From: Acidocella sp. | GTDB lineage: Bacteria > Pseudomonadota > Alphaproteobacteria > Acetobacterales > Acetobacteraceae | Direction of reading: 5' to 3' | Length of the DNA: 50,667 nt | NCBI GenBank assembly: GCA_027451225.1 | Contig: DAIDJU010000171.1 | Coordinates: 1 to 50,667 of the forward strand | In this document: positions 1-7,492 of the stretch, in pieces | Numbering within the stretch: the stretch's first letter is position 1 | How the letters are laid out: every line of letters starts with the position of its first letter | Program-made: the position numbers and the translations under genes | The notes under the pieces: generated by a model | The model's input: only the letters and a program-made list of their open reading frames with translations | What the model was told of the DNA's origin: nothing | Database searches by the model: none

Positions 1-710
<710 letters not shown>

Positions 711-716
711 TTTGGC

Positions 717-1727
717 TCAGCCCTCCACCAGCACATCGGTATAAAGTTCGAAAGCTTCCGGCTCCGGCGAGGTCTGCGAGAAATCCGCCGCCTCCTGCAC
801 CCGGACCTTCACGTCGTCGTCGATCTTCTTCAGCGCGGCCTCGTCCAGCCCCAGCGCCAGCAGCTTGGCCTTGGCGGCGTCCAGGCAGTCGTGCTCGGCG
901 CGCATGCGCTGCACTTCCTCGCGGGTACGGTACTTCGCCGGGTCGGACATCGAATGCCCGCGATAGCGGTAGGTCTTCATCTCCAGCAGGAACGGCCCCT
1001 TGCCCGCGCGGCAATGCGCCACGGCCTCGGCACCGGCTTCCTTCACGGCCAGCACGTCCATGCCGTCCACCGAGAGGCTGGGCATGCCCCAGGGCACGCC
1101 GTTCAGCGAAAGATCGCGCGAGGCGGAGGCGCGCTCCACCGAGGTGCCCATGGCGTAGCGGTTGTTCTCGATGATGAACACCACCGGCAGTTTCATCAGA
1201 TTGGCGAGGTTGAAGCTCTCGTAAACCTGGCCCTGGTTGGCCGCACCCTCGCCGAAATAGGTGAGGGAGACGCGGTCATTCTCGCGGTACCAGTTGGAGA
1301 AGCCAAGGCCGGTGCCCAGGCTAACCTGCGCGCCGACAATGCCATGCCCGCCGAAGAAGCCCTTCTCCTTGCTGAACATGTGCATGGAGCCGCCCTTGCC
1401 GCGGGAATACCCGCCGATGCGGCCCGTCAGCTCGGCCATCACGCCTTTGGGGTCCATGCCGCAGGCCAGCATGTGGCCGTGGTCGCGGTAGGAGGTGATG
1501 ACCTCGTCGCCCTCGCCGATGCAATGCTGCATGCCGACCACCACGGCCTCCTGGCCGATATAGAGGTGGCAGAACCCGGCGATCAGGCCCATGCCATAAA
1601 GCTGTCCGGCTTTTTCCTCGAAGCGGCGGATGAGCAGCATGTTTCCATAAGCGGCGAGCAGCTCGTCGCGGTCCATCGATTCAGCGTTTTTGCGGGGTTT
1701 TCGGCTTTTCTCGGGGCTTGCAGCCAT
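717..1727 (-). CDS. pdhA: Pyruvate dehydrogenase E1 component, alpha subunit
   Basis: A 336-residue protein of the thiamine-diphosphate E1 alpha family. The TPP/Mg motif reads YFGEGAANQGQVYESFN, followed by FIIENNRYAMGTS. The loop YRYRGHSMSDP corresponds to the conserved phosphorylation-loop region of E1 alpha. An open frame extends upstream to 1838, but ATG 1725-1727 is chosen because GGGAG lies about 8 bases before it and the protein then starts at the usual family position. It pairs with the beta subunit directly downstream to form the E1 heterotetramer. Transcription probably starts in the AT-rich stretch at 1800-1890. Confidence 0.97.
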   Translation of the reverse strand: MAASPEKSRKPRKNAESMDRDELLAAYGNMLLIRRFEEKAGQLYGMGLIAGFCHLYIGQEAVVVGMQHCIGEGDEVITSYRDHGHMLACGMDPKGVMAELTGRIGGYSRGKGGSMHMFSKEKGFFGGHGIVGAQVSLGTGLGFSNWYRENDRVSLTYFGEGAANQGQVYESFNLANLMKLPVVFIIENNRYAMGTSVERASASRDLSLNGVPWGMPSLSVDGMDVLAVKEAGAEAVAHCRAGKGPFLLEMKTYRYRGHSMSDPAKYRTREEVQRMRAEHDCLDAAKAKLLALGLDEAALKKIDDDVKVRVQEAADFSQTSPEPEAFELYTDVLVEG

Positions 1728-1892
1728 GTCCTGGGGCTCCCTTCGGCAACAGTTTCTCTGTTTCCGCCTATGCCAAGATTTTTGCGCCGCGCAAAGACGG
1801 GATCTTGAAACTTCGCTTGCTGCACTGCGAAAATTCAAATTAACTGGAAAGTGGTTAATTTGTTGTCTTCATATATGGGGGTAGAACTACCC

Positions 1893-1932
1893 ACGAAATA
1901 AAATTGCGTGCGAAGCGCAAGCCTCGCACGCA
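1893..1932 (-). terminator. Rho-independent terminator after ftsB
   Basis: Perfect 9-bp inverted repeat TGCGTGCGA / TCGCACGCA (1905-1913 and 1924-1932) with a 10-base loop. Read on the minus strand, it is followed by a T-rich run (AATTTTATTTC). It lies 30 bases past the ftsB stop and before pdhA, so it separates ftsB from the pdh transcript. Confidence 0.7.
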
Positions 1933-1962
1933 TCATTCCGTGTTGTTGCAAAAATAAACGGA

Positions 1963-2286
1963 TTATTCGGCGGCGTGGCCGGTCGAGAGATCGATGACGA
2001 CATCCCCCGGATCGGCGAGATTCAGCACTTCGCGCGCCTGCTCGTCCAGCATATCCGGGTGGATCGACTGGCCAGAGAGATCCGCGATCTTCGTCTGCCA
2101 GGCCTGACGCTCGGCATGCACGGTCTGGTACTGGGCCTGGGCCTGGGCCAGCTGGGTCTTTTGCACCTGCTGGGCTTCCAGCCCGCTTTTGCCATGCACC
2201 GCGTTCCAGCCGAAGTAATACGTGATGCCCAGGAACACGGCTGGAGCAATGACGGCGCGGAGACGGTATTTGATGATGCGCTGCAC
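1963..2286 (-). CDS. ftsB: FtsB/DivIC-type septum formation initiator protein
   Basis: About 107 residues with the FtsB layout: short basic N-terminus (QRIIKYRLR), one membrane helix (about residues 10-27), a Gln/Ala-rich coiled coil (about 32-70) and a short periplasmic tail with the DEQAREVLNLADPGDVVI segment typical of alphaproteobacterial members. FtsB joins FtsL and FtsQ in the divisome. The start is taken as GTG 2284-2286, preceded by AAGGG at 7-base spacing; an ATG 69 bases upstream would add a Arg/Asn-rich extension without a good ribosome site. Its place upstream of pdhA is the usual alphaproteobacterial neighbourhood (eno-ftsB-pdh). Confidence 0.85.
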   Translation of the reverse strand: MQRIIKYRLRAVIAPAVFLGITYYFGWNAVHGKSGLEAQQVQKTQLAQAQAQYQTVHAERQAWQTKIADLSGQSIHPDMLDEQAREVLNLADPGDVVIDLSTGHAAE

Positions 2287-2491
2287 GATAAACCCTTGAC
2301 CGCGATAGGAAGTTGGACGCCGCCGATTGTTGTCCCAACGGGGACTGTTTCGCAACAGATTTTTTGTTTAGCCTTATGATTTTAATAAATTTAATTAAAT
2401 TTTCGCCTGCCATGTTTTAGCCCGGCTTCCGCCCCGGTATCGCCTTGGGCAATGATGATGTCGTCATGATGAATTGGAGGGGTTCCCACCC

Positions 2492-2917
2492 ATGAAGCTG
2501 AAATCTCTGCTCGGTGCCGCGGCACTTGCCGCCGCACTGGGTTTTACCGCCGCCCCGGCCTTTGCCGATGGCTGGCACGACCATGACGGTGGTGGCTGGC
2601 AGGGCGGCGGCGGCGACTGGCACGGCGGTGGTGGCGGCTGGCACGGTGGCGACGGTGGCTGGCATGGCGGTGGCGGCGACCACGGCCATTGGGATGGTGG
2701 CGCCCCGTATCGCGATTGGCACGGCCATGGCTGGTGGGATGGCGATCATGGCTGGCACTGGTATCCCGGCTGGGGCCCTGGTTATGGCTATTACGGCCCG
2801 CCGCCGGTGTATTACGCGGCGCCGCCCCCGATGTACTATGCGCCCCCGCCGCCGGTCGTGGTCGCGCCCGCACCGTCTATCGTCATTACCCCTGGCGGAA
2901 TCGGCATCACGCCGTAA
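2492..2917 (+). CDS. Exported Gly/His/Trp-rich low-complexity protein
   Basis: A 141-residue protein with a clear Sec signal peptide (MKLKSLLGAAALAAALGFTA, cleavage probably after AFA). The mature N-terminal half repeats GGxWHGG-type units (about eight, rich in Trp and His). The C-terminal half is Pro/Tyr-rich (YYGPPPVYY, MYYAPPPP) and ends SIVITPGGIGITP. Start ATG 2492 has GGAGGG about 9 bases upstream. The function is unknown; His clusters suggest metal binding and the repeats suggest a surface or matrix role, but both are inference. The gene stands alone with its own strong terminator. Confidence 0.8.
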   Translation: MKLKSLLGAAALAAALGFTAAPAFADGWHDHDGGGWQGGGGDWHGGGGGWHGGDGGWHGGGGDHGHWDGGAPYRDWHGHGWWDGDHGWHWYPGWGPGYGYYGPPPVYYAAPPPMYYAPPPPVVVAPAPSIVITPGGIGITP

Positions 2918-2940
2918 GCCGCAAGGTCTGTTCTGCTTCG

Positions 2941-2973
2941 CTCAGCGCGCCCCACAGGCGCGCTGAGTTTTTT
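2941..2973 (+). terminator. Rho-independent terminator
   Basis: Perfect 10-bp stem CTCAGCGCGC / GCGCGCTGAG (2941-2950, 2958-2967), loop CCCACAG, then TTTTTT. It lies 23 bases after the stop of the Gly/His/Trp-rich gene and upstream of the convergent hemF end. Confidence 0.92.
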
Positions 2974-3028
2974 GTGCCTATCGGGCGCATGCCCGAGGCC
3001 GCGCCGCTTTACCCGAACAAAGCCCGGT

Positions 3029-3883
3029 TCAGGGCCATTTCACTTCCGGCGGCATGGACATGAGGATCGCCTCGGTATTGCCGCCGGTTTTCAGGCCGAA
3101 CATCGTGCCGCGGTCGTAGAGCAGGTTGAACTCCACGTAGCGCCCGCGGCGGATGAGCTGGGCCTCGCGCTCCTCGGGCGTGTAGGGTTCGGCCAAGCGC
3201 CGGCGCGCGATGGGCGGGTAGGCGGCCAGGAACGCCTCGCCGACATCGTGGGTGAAGGCGAAATCCGCCTCGGCGTCCCCGGAGTCGAGGTAATCGTAGA
3301 AAATGCCGCCCGCCCCGCGCGGCTCCTGGCGGTGCGGCAGGTAGAAATACTCGTCGCACCAGGCTTTGAACTTCGGATAATAATCCGGGTCGTGGCGCTC
3401 GCAGGCATTGCGATAGGCGTTGTGGAAAAGCGCCGCGTCCTCCGCCGCCTCCGTTGTGCCGGGTTGCAGCGGCGTCAGGTCGCCCCCGCCGCCGAACCAG
3501 CCTTTGGCTGTCACGATCATGCGCGTGTTCATATGCACGGCCGGCACTTTCGGGCTGCGCGGATGCGCGACCAGCGAGATCCCCGCCGCCCAGAATTTCG
3601 CCCCCGCCTCGGTGCCGGGAATGCGCTTGGCGAAATCCTCCGAGAACTCGCCTTCCACCACCGAGACATTCACCCCGGCCTTCTCGAACACCTGGCCCCG
3701 GATGACGCTCATCACCCCGCCGCCGCCGCCCGGGCGGTCCCACGCGGTGCGGACGAAGCGGCCCGGCACAGGCCCGGCCAGATCCTCGATCGCCTCGAAC
3801 TCGGCGCAGATACGGTCGCGCAGCTGCGCGAACCAAGCGGCGGCGCGGGGTTTCAGCGCCTCATGCGGGGGGATGCTACTCAT
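3029..3883 (-). CDS. hemF: Oxygen-dependent coproporphyrinogen III oxidase
   Basis: 284 residues, the normal size for aerobic HemF. Family motifs are present in order: [22 protein letters not shown], the active-site stretch [38 protein letters not shown], and the C-terminal [19 protein letters not shown]. It converts coproporphyrinogen III to protoporphyrinogen IX with O2 during heme synthesis. Start ATG 3881-3883 is chosen over an upstream TTG in the same frame (3887-3889), with AAGAG a few bases ahead. It is divergent from petA, which places heme supply beside a cytochrome operon. Confidence 0.97.
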   Translation of the reverse strand: MSSIPPHEALKPRAAAWFAQLRDRICAEFEAIEDLAGPVPGRFVRTAWDRPGGGGGVMSVIRGQVFEKAGVNVSVVEGEFSEDFAKRIPGTEAGAKFWAAGISLVAHPRSPKVPAVHMNTRMIVTAKGWFGGGGDLTPLQPGTTEAAEDAALFHNAYRNACERHDPDYYPKFKAWCDEYFYLPHRQEPRGAGGIFYDYLDSGDAEADFAFTHDVGEAFLAAYPPIARRRLAEPYTPEEREAQLIRRGRYVEFNLLYDRGTMFGLKTGGNTEAILMSMPPEVKWP

Positions 3884-3994
3884 GACCAACTCTTAAGATG
3901 TTCTTCGCCCGGCTGCCACTCCTGAATATTGCTTGAAATTTTCCCGCTTTCGCCTCATCCCTTGCAACAGGAGTTTCACTCCGGGGAGAAAACA

Positions 3995-4552
3995 ATGGCT
4001 GAAACAGCAGCTACCGAGGCTTCCGGGCCGGGAACCGAATCCCGGCGCGGCTTTCTCACAATTTTCACGGGGGCGGCGGCGACCGTGGCGGCGGGAAGTA
4101 TCGTCTGGCCGCTGCTCGACGCGCTGAACCCCGACGCGCCAAGCGAGGCCCAGGCCCGCATGATCGTCAATGTCGCTGATATTCCCGAGAACACCGCCAA
4201 GACGGTGCAGTGGGACGGCCTGCCGATCTATATCCGCAAGCTCACCGCCCAGCAGATCGCCGCCGCGCAGGCCGTGGTGACGGGCACGCTGCCCGACCCG
4301 GCTGATTTCGCCGCGCGCGTGAACCCCGCCTACCCGGATTACGTGGTGGTGGTGGGGCTGAACACCGGCATCACCTGCGCGCTGGAGGGCAATAGCCCCG
4401 CCGATCCGCGCGGCGATTACGATGGCTGGCTCTGCCCCTGCGATGGCAGCCAGTACGACGTTCTGGGCCGCGTGCGCTCCGGCCCGGCGACAAGGAACCT
4501 CGTCATTCCGCGCTTTACTTTTATCAACGCCGCGCAGATCCGGCTGGGTTGA
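3995..4552 (+). CDS. petA: Rieske-like subunit of a bc1-type complex, cluster ligands missing
   Basis: A 185-residue protein with the whole scaffold of the ubiquinol-cytochrome c reductase Rieske subunit: Tat motif SRRGFL (Arg 17-18), membrane anchor to about residue 41 followed by ALNPDA, then the beta-rich domain ending GRVRSGPATRNLVIPRFTF. The cluster-binding boxes are not normal. The usual CTHLGC reads NTGITC (Asn123, Gly125, Cys128) and the usual CPCHGS reads CPCDGS (Cys147, Cys149, Asp150). Only one of the four [2Fe-2S] ligands (Cys147) and the two disulfide cysteines remain. The reading frame is intact from ATG 3995 (GGGGAGA upstream), so this is not a frameshift. It leads a three-gene operon; petB begins 11 bases after its stop. 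Normal cluster function is not expected. Confidence 0.85.
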   Translation: MAETAATEASGPGTESRRGFLTIFTGAAATVAAGSIVWPLLDALNPDAPSEAQARMIVNVADIPENTAKTVQWDGLPIYIRKLTAQQIAAAQAVVTGTLPDPADFAARVNPAYPDYVVVVGLNTGITCALEGNSPADPRGDYDGWLCPCDGSQYDVLGRVRSGPATRNLVIPRFTFINAAQIRLG

Positions 4553-4563
4553 GGGGGGACGCC

Positions 4564-5559
4564 ATGATCAAGGAGCTGAAACCGCTCTCCAGCCTCGCCG
4601 CATTGCTCGGGCTGCTCACGGCCTCGGGGCTGGTGCTGGCGGTGTATTACAACCCGTGGCACGCTTTCGCCTCGCTGGGGTTCATTGAGCGCGAGGTGAA
4701 TGAAGGCTGGCTGGTGCAGGCCTATCACGCCACCGGCACGACTCTGCTGTTCGGGCTGGCTTATCTGTTTCTCTTCCGTGCCATGCTCGCACGCGGCTAC
4801 CGGGCGCCGGACGATTTGGCCTGGGCGCTGGGCGTAAAGCTGCTGGCCGTGCTGCTGCTGGCGGGCTGGCTGGGCTTTGTGCTCACCGGCGGGGCGGCGG
4901 CGTATTGGGCGCTGGTCCGGGCCGCCAATGGGGCGCTGGCACTCTCGGGCGCTGCGGGGGCTATTGGCATGTGGTTCTTTGGCGGCCCGGCGGGCGAGGG
5001 CACGCTGGCGCGGCTCGCGCTGTTCCATGCCGTGCTGGGCGTGGCGGCGCTGGCGGTGCTGGCGGCGGCGTATCGCAGGCTGAAGCCGAAGATGAGTCCG
5101 GGCGTCTGCCTGGACCATCTGGCCCGCTTCGCCGTGCTGGCGCTCATTTTCTCGGTGCTGGCCTTCTTCTTTCCCCATCTCGGCCAACCGGCGGTGAACG
5201 CTTTGCCGGGCGATCCGCTCACCTTGCCGCTCGGTACGGCGCTGCCCTGGTATTTGCTACCCCTGGCGGGCATCGCCGATGCGCTGCCCGGCGCGTGGGG
5301 CGGGATCATCGGCGTGGTGGGCGCGGTGGCGGTGCTGGCGGCTTTGCCCTGGCTGGACGGCTCCGGCCCCGAGGCTGTCCGGAGCCGGTGGTACGGCGTC
5401 CTCACCTGGGTTTGGGGGCTGGATGTCATCGCCCTGGGCATTACCGCTACGGCGCGGGACTGCCCTCAGGCCAGCCTGCTGCTGGCGCTGTTCGCCCTCT
5501 GGTATTTCTTCCATTTTCTGGTGCTGGTTCCGCTCGTCACCGCCATGGAGGCCAAATGA
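4564..5559 (+). CDS. petB: Cytochrome b-like subunit of a bc1-type complex, lacking heme bH ligands
   Basis: 331 residues, shorter than the ~400-430 usual for alphaproteobacterial cytochrome b; the N-terminal amphipathic region is missing. It aligns by eye through helices A-H: GLVLAVYYNPWHAF, EVNEGWLVQAYHATG, APDDLAWALG, LGQPAVNALPGDPLTLP, AALPWLDGS. The first histidine of each heme pair is kept (His55, His155: heme bL). The partners 14 residues on are Phe69 and Ala169, so heme bH has no ligands. The Qo motif PEWY reads LPWY, and PWGQ of helix C reads TGGA. Start ATG 4564 follows AGGGGGG. It overlaps petC. Inner-membrane location is secure; quinol oxidation by a Q cycle is unlikely. Confidence 0.85.
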   Translation: MIKELKPLSSLAALLGLLTASGLVLAVYYNPWHAFASLGFIEREVNEGWLVQAYHATGTTLLFGLAYLFLFRAMLARGYRAPDDLAWALGVKLLAVLLLAGWLGFVLTGGAAAYWALVRAANGALALSGAAGAIGMWFFGGPAGEGTLARLALFHAVLGVAALAVLAAAYRRLKPKMSPGVCLDHLARFAVLALIFSVLAFFFPHLGQPAVNALPGDPLTLPLGTALPWYLLPLAGIADALPGAWGGIIGVVGAVAVLAALPWLDGSGPEAVRSRWYGVLTWVWGLDVIALGITATARDCPQASLLLALFALWYFFHFLVLVPLVTAMEAK

Positions 5560-6260
5560 TGCGCCGGTTTTTTGCCCCGCTTTTGGCTCTGGGCCTTGTC
5601 CTCGCGGGCAACGCCCAGGCTCAGGACACGCTCTCCCCGCTGCATTTCCAGAGCGACGGGCCGCTTGGCGGTATCGACAAGGCCGCCGCACAGCGCGGGT
5701 TTCTGGTGTACCAGACCGTCTGCGCCGCCTGCCATGCCGCCAGCGCCCTGCATTACCGCGACCTCGAAGCCCTGGGCCTGACGTCGGATCAGGCGGCGGG
5801 GGTGGCCGCCGGGGTGAAGCTGGCCGATGGCTCGGCTGCCACGCTGGACTCTCCGTTCAAGGCGCCCGCCATGCCCGCCTCGGCCTTTGGCGGGGCGGTG
5901 CCGCCCGATCTTTCCTCCATCGCGGCGCAGCGCCCAGGTGGTGCGCAATATATTTACGCATTGCTCACCGGCTACACCACGGCCCCCGATGGTGTGACGA
6001 TGTTGCCTGGCCATTTCTACAACAAGGCGTTTCCGGGCGGGCAGGTCGCCATGCCGCCGGTGCTGCGCGACAACGCCGTGACCTATGCCGACGGCACCCC
6101 TGCCACCCAGAGCCAGGAGGCGGCTGACGTGGCAGAGTTCCTCACCTGGGCGGCGGACCCGAATTTGGGCACGCGGCACCAGATCGGTCTGCGGGCGGTG
6201 ATCTTCTTCACCCTGCTCAGCATTGTCGCCATCGCCGCGCGGCGGGGAGGCGGAGGCTGA
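5556..6260 (+). CDS. petC: Cytochrome c1 subunit of the bc1-type complex
   Basis: 234 residues: signal peptide (to about AQAQ, residue 23), a cytochrome c1 domain and a C-terminal membrane anchor (about residues 210-228). The heme c motif CAACH is at 56-60, followed by the c1-typical HYRDL. GGAQYIYALLTGYT and the axial-ligand box GGQVAMPPVL (Met166) are intact. The start overlaps the petB stop as ATGA at 5556; a second ATG at 5559 lies at a better distance from GGAGG (5547-5551), so the start may be one codon later. In contrast to its two partners, no cofactor ligand is missing. Confidence 0.93.
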   Translation: MMRRFFAPLLALGLVLAGNAQAQDTLSPLHFQSDGPLGGIDKAAAQRGFLVYQTVCAACHAASALHYRDLEALGLTSDQAAGVAAGVKLADGSAATLDSPFKAPAMPASAFGGAVPPDLSSIAAQRPGGAQYIYALLTGYTTAPDGVTMLPGHFYNKAFPGGQVAMPPVLRDNAVTYADGTPATQSQEAADVAEFLTWAADPNLGTRHQIGLRAVIFFTLLSIVAIAARRGGGG

Positions 6261-6265
6261 GCGGG

Positions 6266-6829
6266 CTGGACAAACTCGCGGCGCAGGCGCGGGCCTGCAC
6301 GGTCTGCGCGCCGTATCTGCCGCTGGGGCCGAGGCCGGTGTTCCGGATCTCGGCCACGGCGCGGCTGCTGATTATCGGGCAGGCGCCGGGGACCAAGGTG
6401 CATGAGACGGGCATCCCTTTCAACGACGCCTCGGGCAACAGGTTGCGGGACTGGATGGGCATAGGGCCGGACGTGTTTTACGATGAGGCGCGCATAGGCA
6501 TCATGCCCATGGGGTTCTGTTATCCGGGCCGCTTGCCCAAGGGGGGTGATGCCCCGCCGCGCCCGGAATGCGCTCCGCTCTGGCACGAGAAATTCCTAAG
6601 CCTGATGCCGCAGCTGGAACTGTTCCTGCTCGTGGGAAGTTATGCGCAGAAGCGCTACCTCGGCAAAGGCAGCATGACGGAGCATGTCCGCGCCGGGACC
6701 AAGGGCAGATACATGGCGCTGCCGCATCCCTCCTGGCGGACCGCATTCTGGGAGAAGAAGAACCCGTGGTTCGGCGAGGAGGTGCTGCCCCGGCTGAAGG
6801 CTGAGGTGAAGCGCCTAACCGCGGAATGA
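6266..6829 (+). CDS. Uracil-DNA glycosylase family protein (apparent CTG start)
   Basis: Uracil-DNA glycosylase superfamily protein of the 4Fe-4S type. Motif A reads LLIIGQAPGTKVHETG and the C-terminal box is ALPHPSW. Four cysteines fit a cluster: CTVC near the N-terminus and C-x16-C (GFCYPG to PPRPEC). The CTVC box and the family stretch LPLGPRPV lie upstream of the only canonical in-frame start (GTG 6338), so the gene must begin earlier. No ATG, GTG or TTG exists in that frame in the preceding ~70 bases. CTG 6266, 9 bases after GGAGG, gives the expected N-terminus. It starts 6 bases after petC and overlaps the convergent GNAT gene by 15 bases. The substrate is unproven. Confidence 0.8.
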   Translation: MDKLAAQARACTVCAPYLPLGPRPVFRISATARLLIIGQAPGTKVHETGIPFNDASGNRLRDWMGIGPDVFYDEARIGIMPMGFCYPGRLPKGGDAPPRPECAPLWHEKFLSLMPQLELFLLVGSYAQKRYLGKGSMTEHVRAGTKGRYMALPHPSWRTAFWEKKNPWFGEEVLPRLKAEVKRLTAE

Positions 6830-7492
6830 GGCGAGGGAGCGGATGGCGGTGCCGCCCGCGTCGAAATTCTCAGGCGAGAGCCAGGCCAGGATGGCGTCCC
6901 GCCTTGCGGGCCAGTCTTCGGCCAGGATGGAGAACATCGCCGTATCCCGCTGGCGGCCCTTCACCACCATATGGGCGCGCAGCGTGCCTTCATAGGTGAA
7001 GCCCAGGCGCAGGGCGGCGGCTTTCGAGGCTTCGTTCAGCGCGTCGCATTTCCATACCAGGCGGCGATAGCCGAGATCCTCGGCGGCGTGGCGGAGCAGC
7101 AGGAACAGCGCCTCGGTGGCCGCGCGGGTGCGCTGGAGGCGGGGCGAGAGCCAGATGGAGCCCAGCTCGATGGCCGCGTTCTGCGGCTCGATGCTCATCA
7201 GGCTCAGCCAGCCCGAGGCCAGCCCCGTGGAAACCGGGCGGATGGTCCAGAACAAAGCGTCCAGCCGCGAGGATGAGGCGGCGACAAAGCCTTCCAGCGC
7301 CTTGCGGTCGGCAAAGGGGCCGTAGGCCATGTAGGTGAAGCTGGGATCGGCGTTGCGCGCGGCCTCGGCTAGTTCGGCCACATGGCGGCGGTGCAGCGGT
7401 TCCAGCGCCACATGCGTGCCGGCATGGCCGGTGCGCGAGGGCACCGGGCGGGGCCAGGGATCGACCGCCGGGCCGAGGGGGAGGGTGTTCAC
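6815..7492 (-). CDS. GNAT family N-acetyltransferase (RimJ/RimL-like)
   Basis: 225 residues. The order matches RimJ/RimL-type acetyltransferases: VALEPLHRRHVAEL at the N-terminus, substrate region FWTIRP, GWLSLMSI, then the acetyl-CoA region WLSPRLQRTRAATEALFLLL, and the beta-bulge LVWKCDALNEASKAAALRLGF with YEGTLRAHMVVKGRQRDT. The start is GTG 7490-7492, overlapping the hldE stop as GTGA, so the two are translationally coupled. Its target (protein N-terminus, amino acid or small molecule) cannot be read from sequence. Confidence 0.88.
   Translation of the reverse strand: MNTLPLGPAVDPWPRPVPSRTGHAGTHVALEPLHRRHVAELAEAARNADPSFTYMAYGPFADRKALEGFVAASSSRLDALFWTIRPVSTGLASGWLSLMSIEPQNAAIELGSIWLSPRLQRTRAATEALFLLLRHAAEDLGYRRLVWKCDALNEASKAAALRLGFTYEGTLRAHMVVKGRQRDTAMFSILAEDWPARRDAILAWLSPENFDAGGTAIRSLASFRG

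Noticed and set aside
1850-1880. CtrA-binding site in the pdhA upstream region (TTAA...TTAA)
   Set aside because: The two TTAA half-sites are 11 bases apart; the CtrA consensus requires 7.
4340-4460. Frameshift as an explanation for the missing Rieske ligands
   Set aside because: Flanking residues stay in the family frame before, between and after the two boxes, so only the ligands are substituted.
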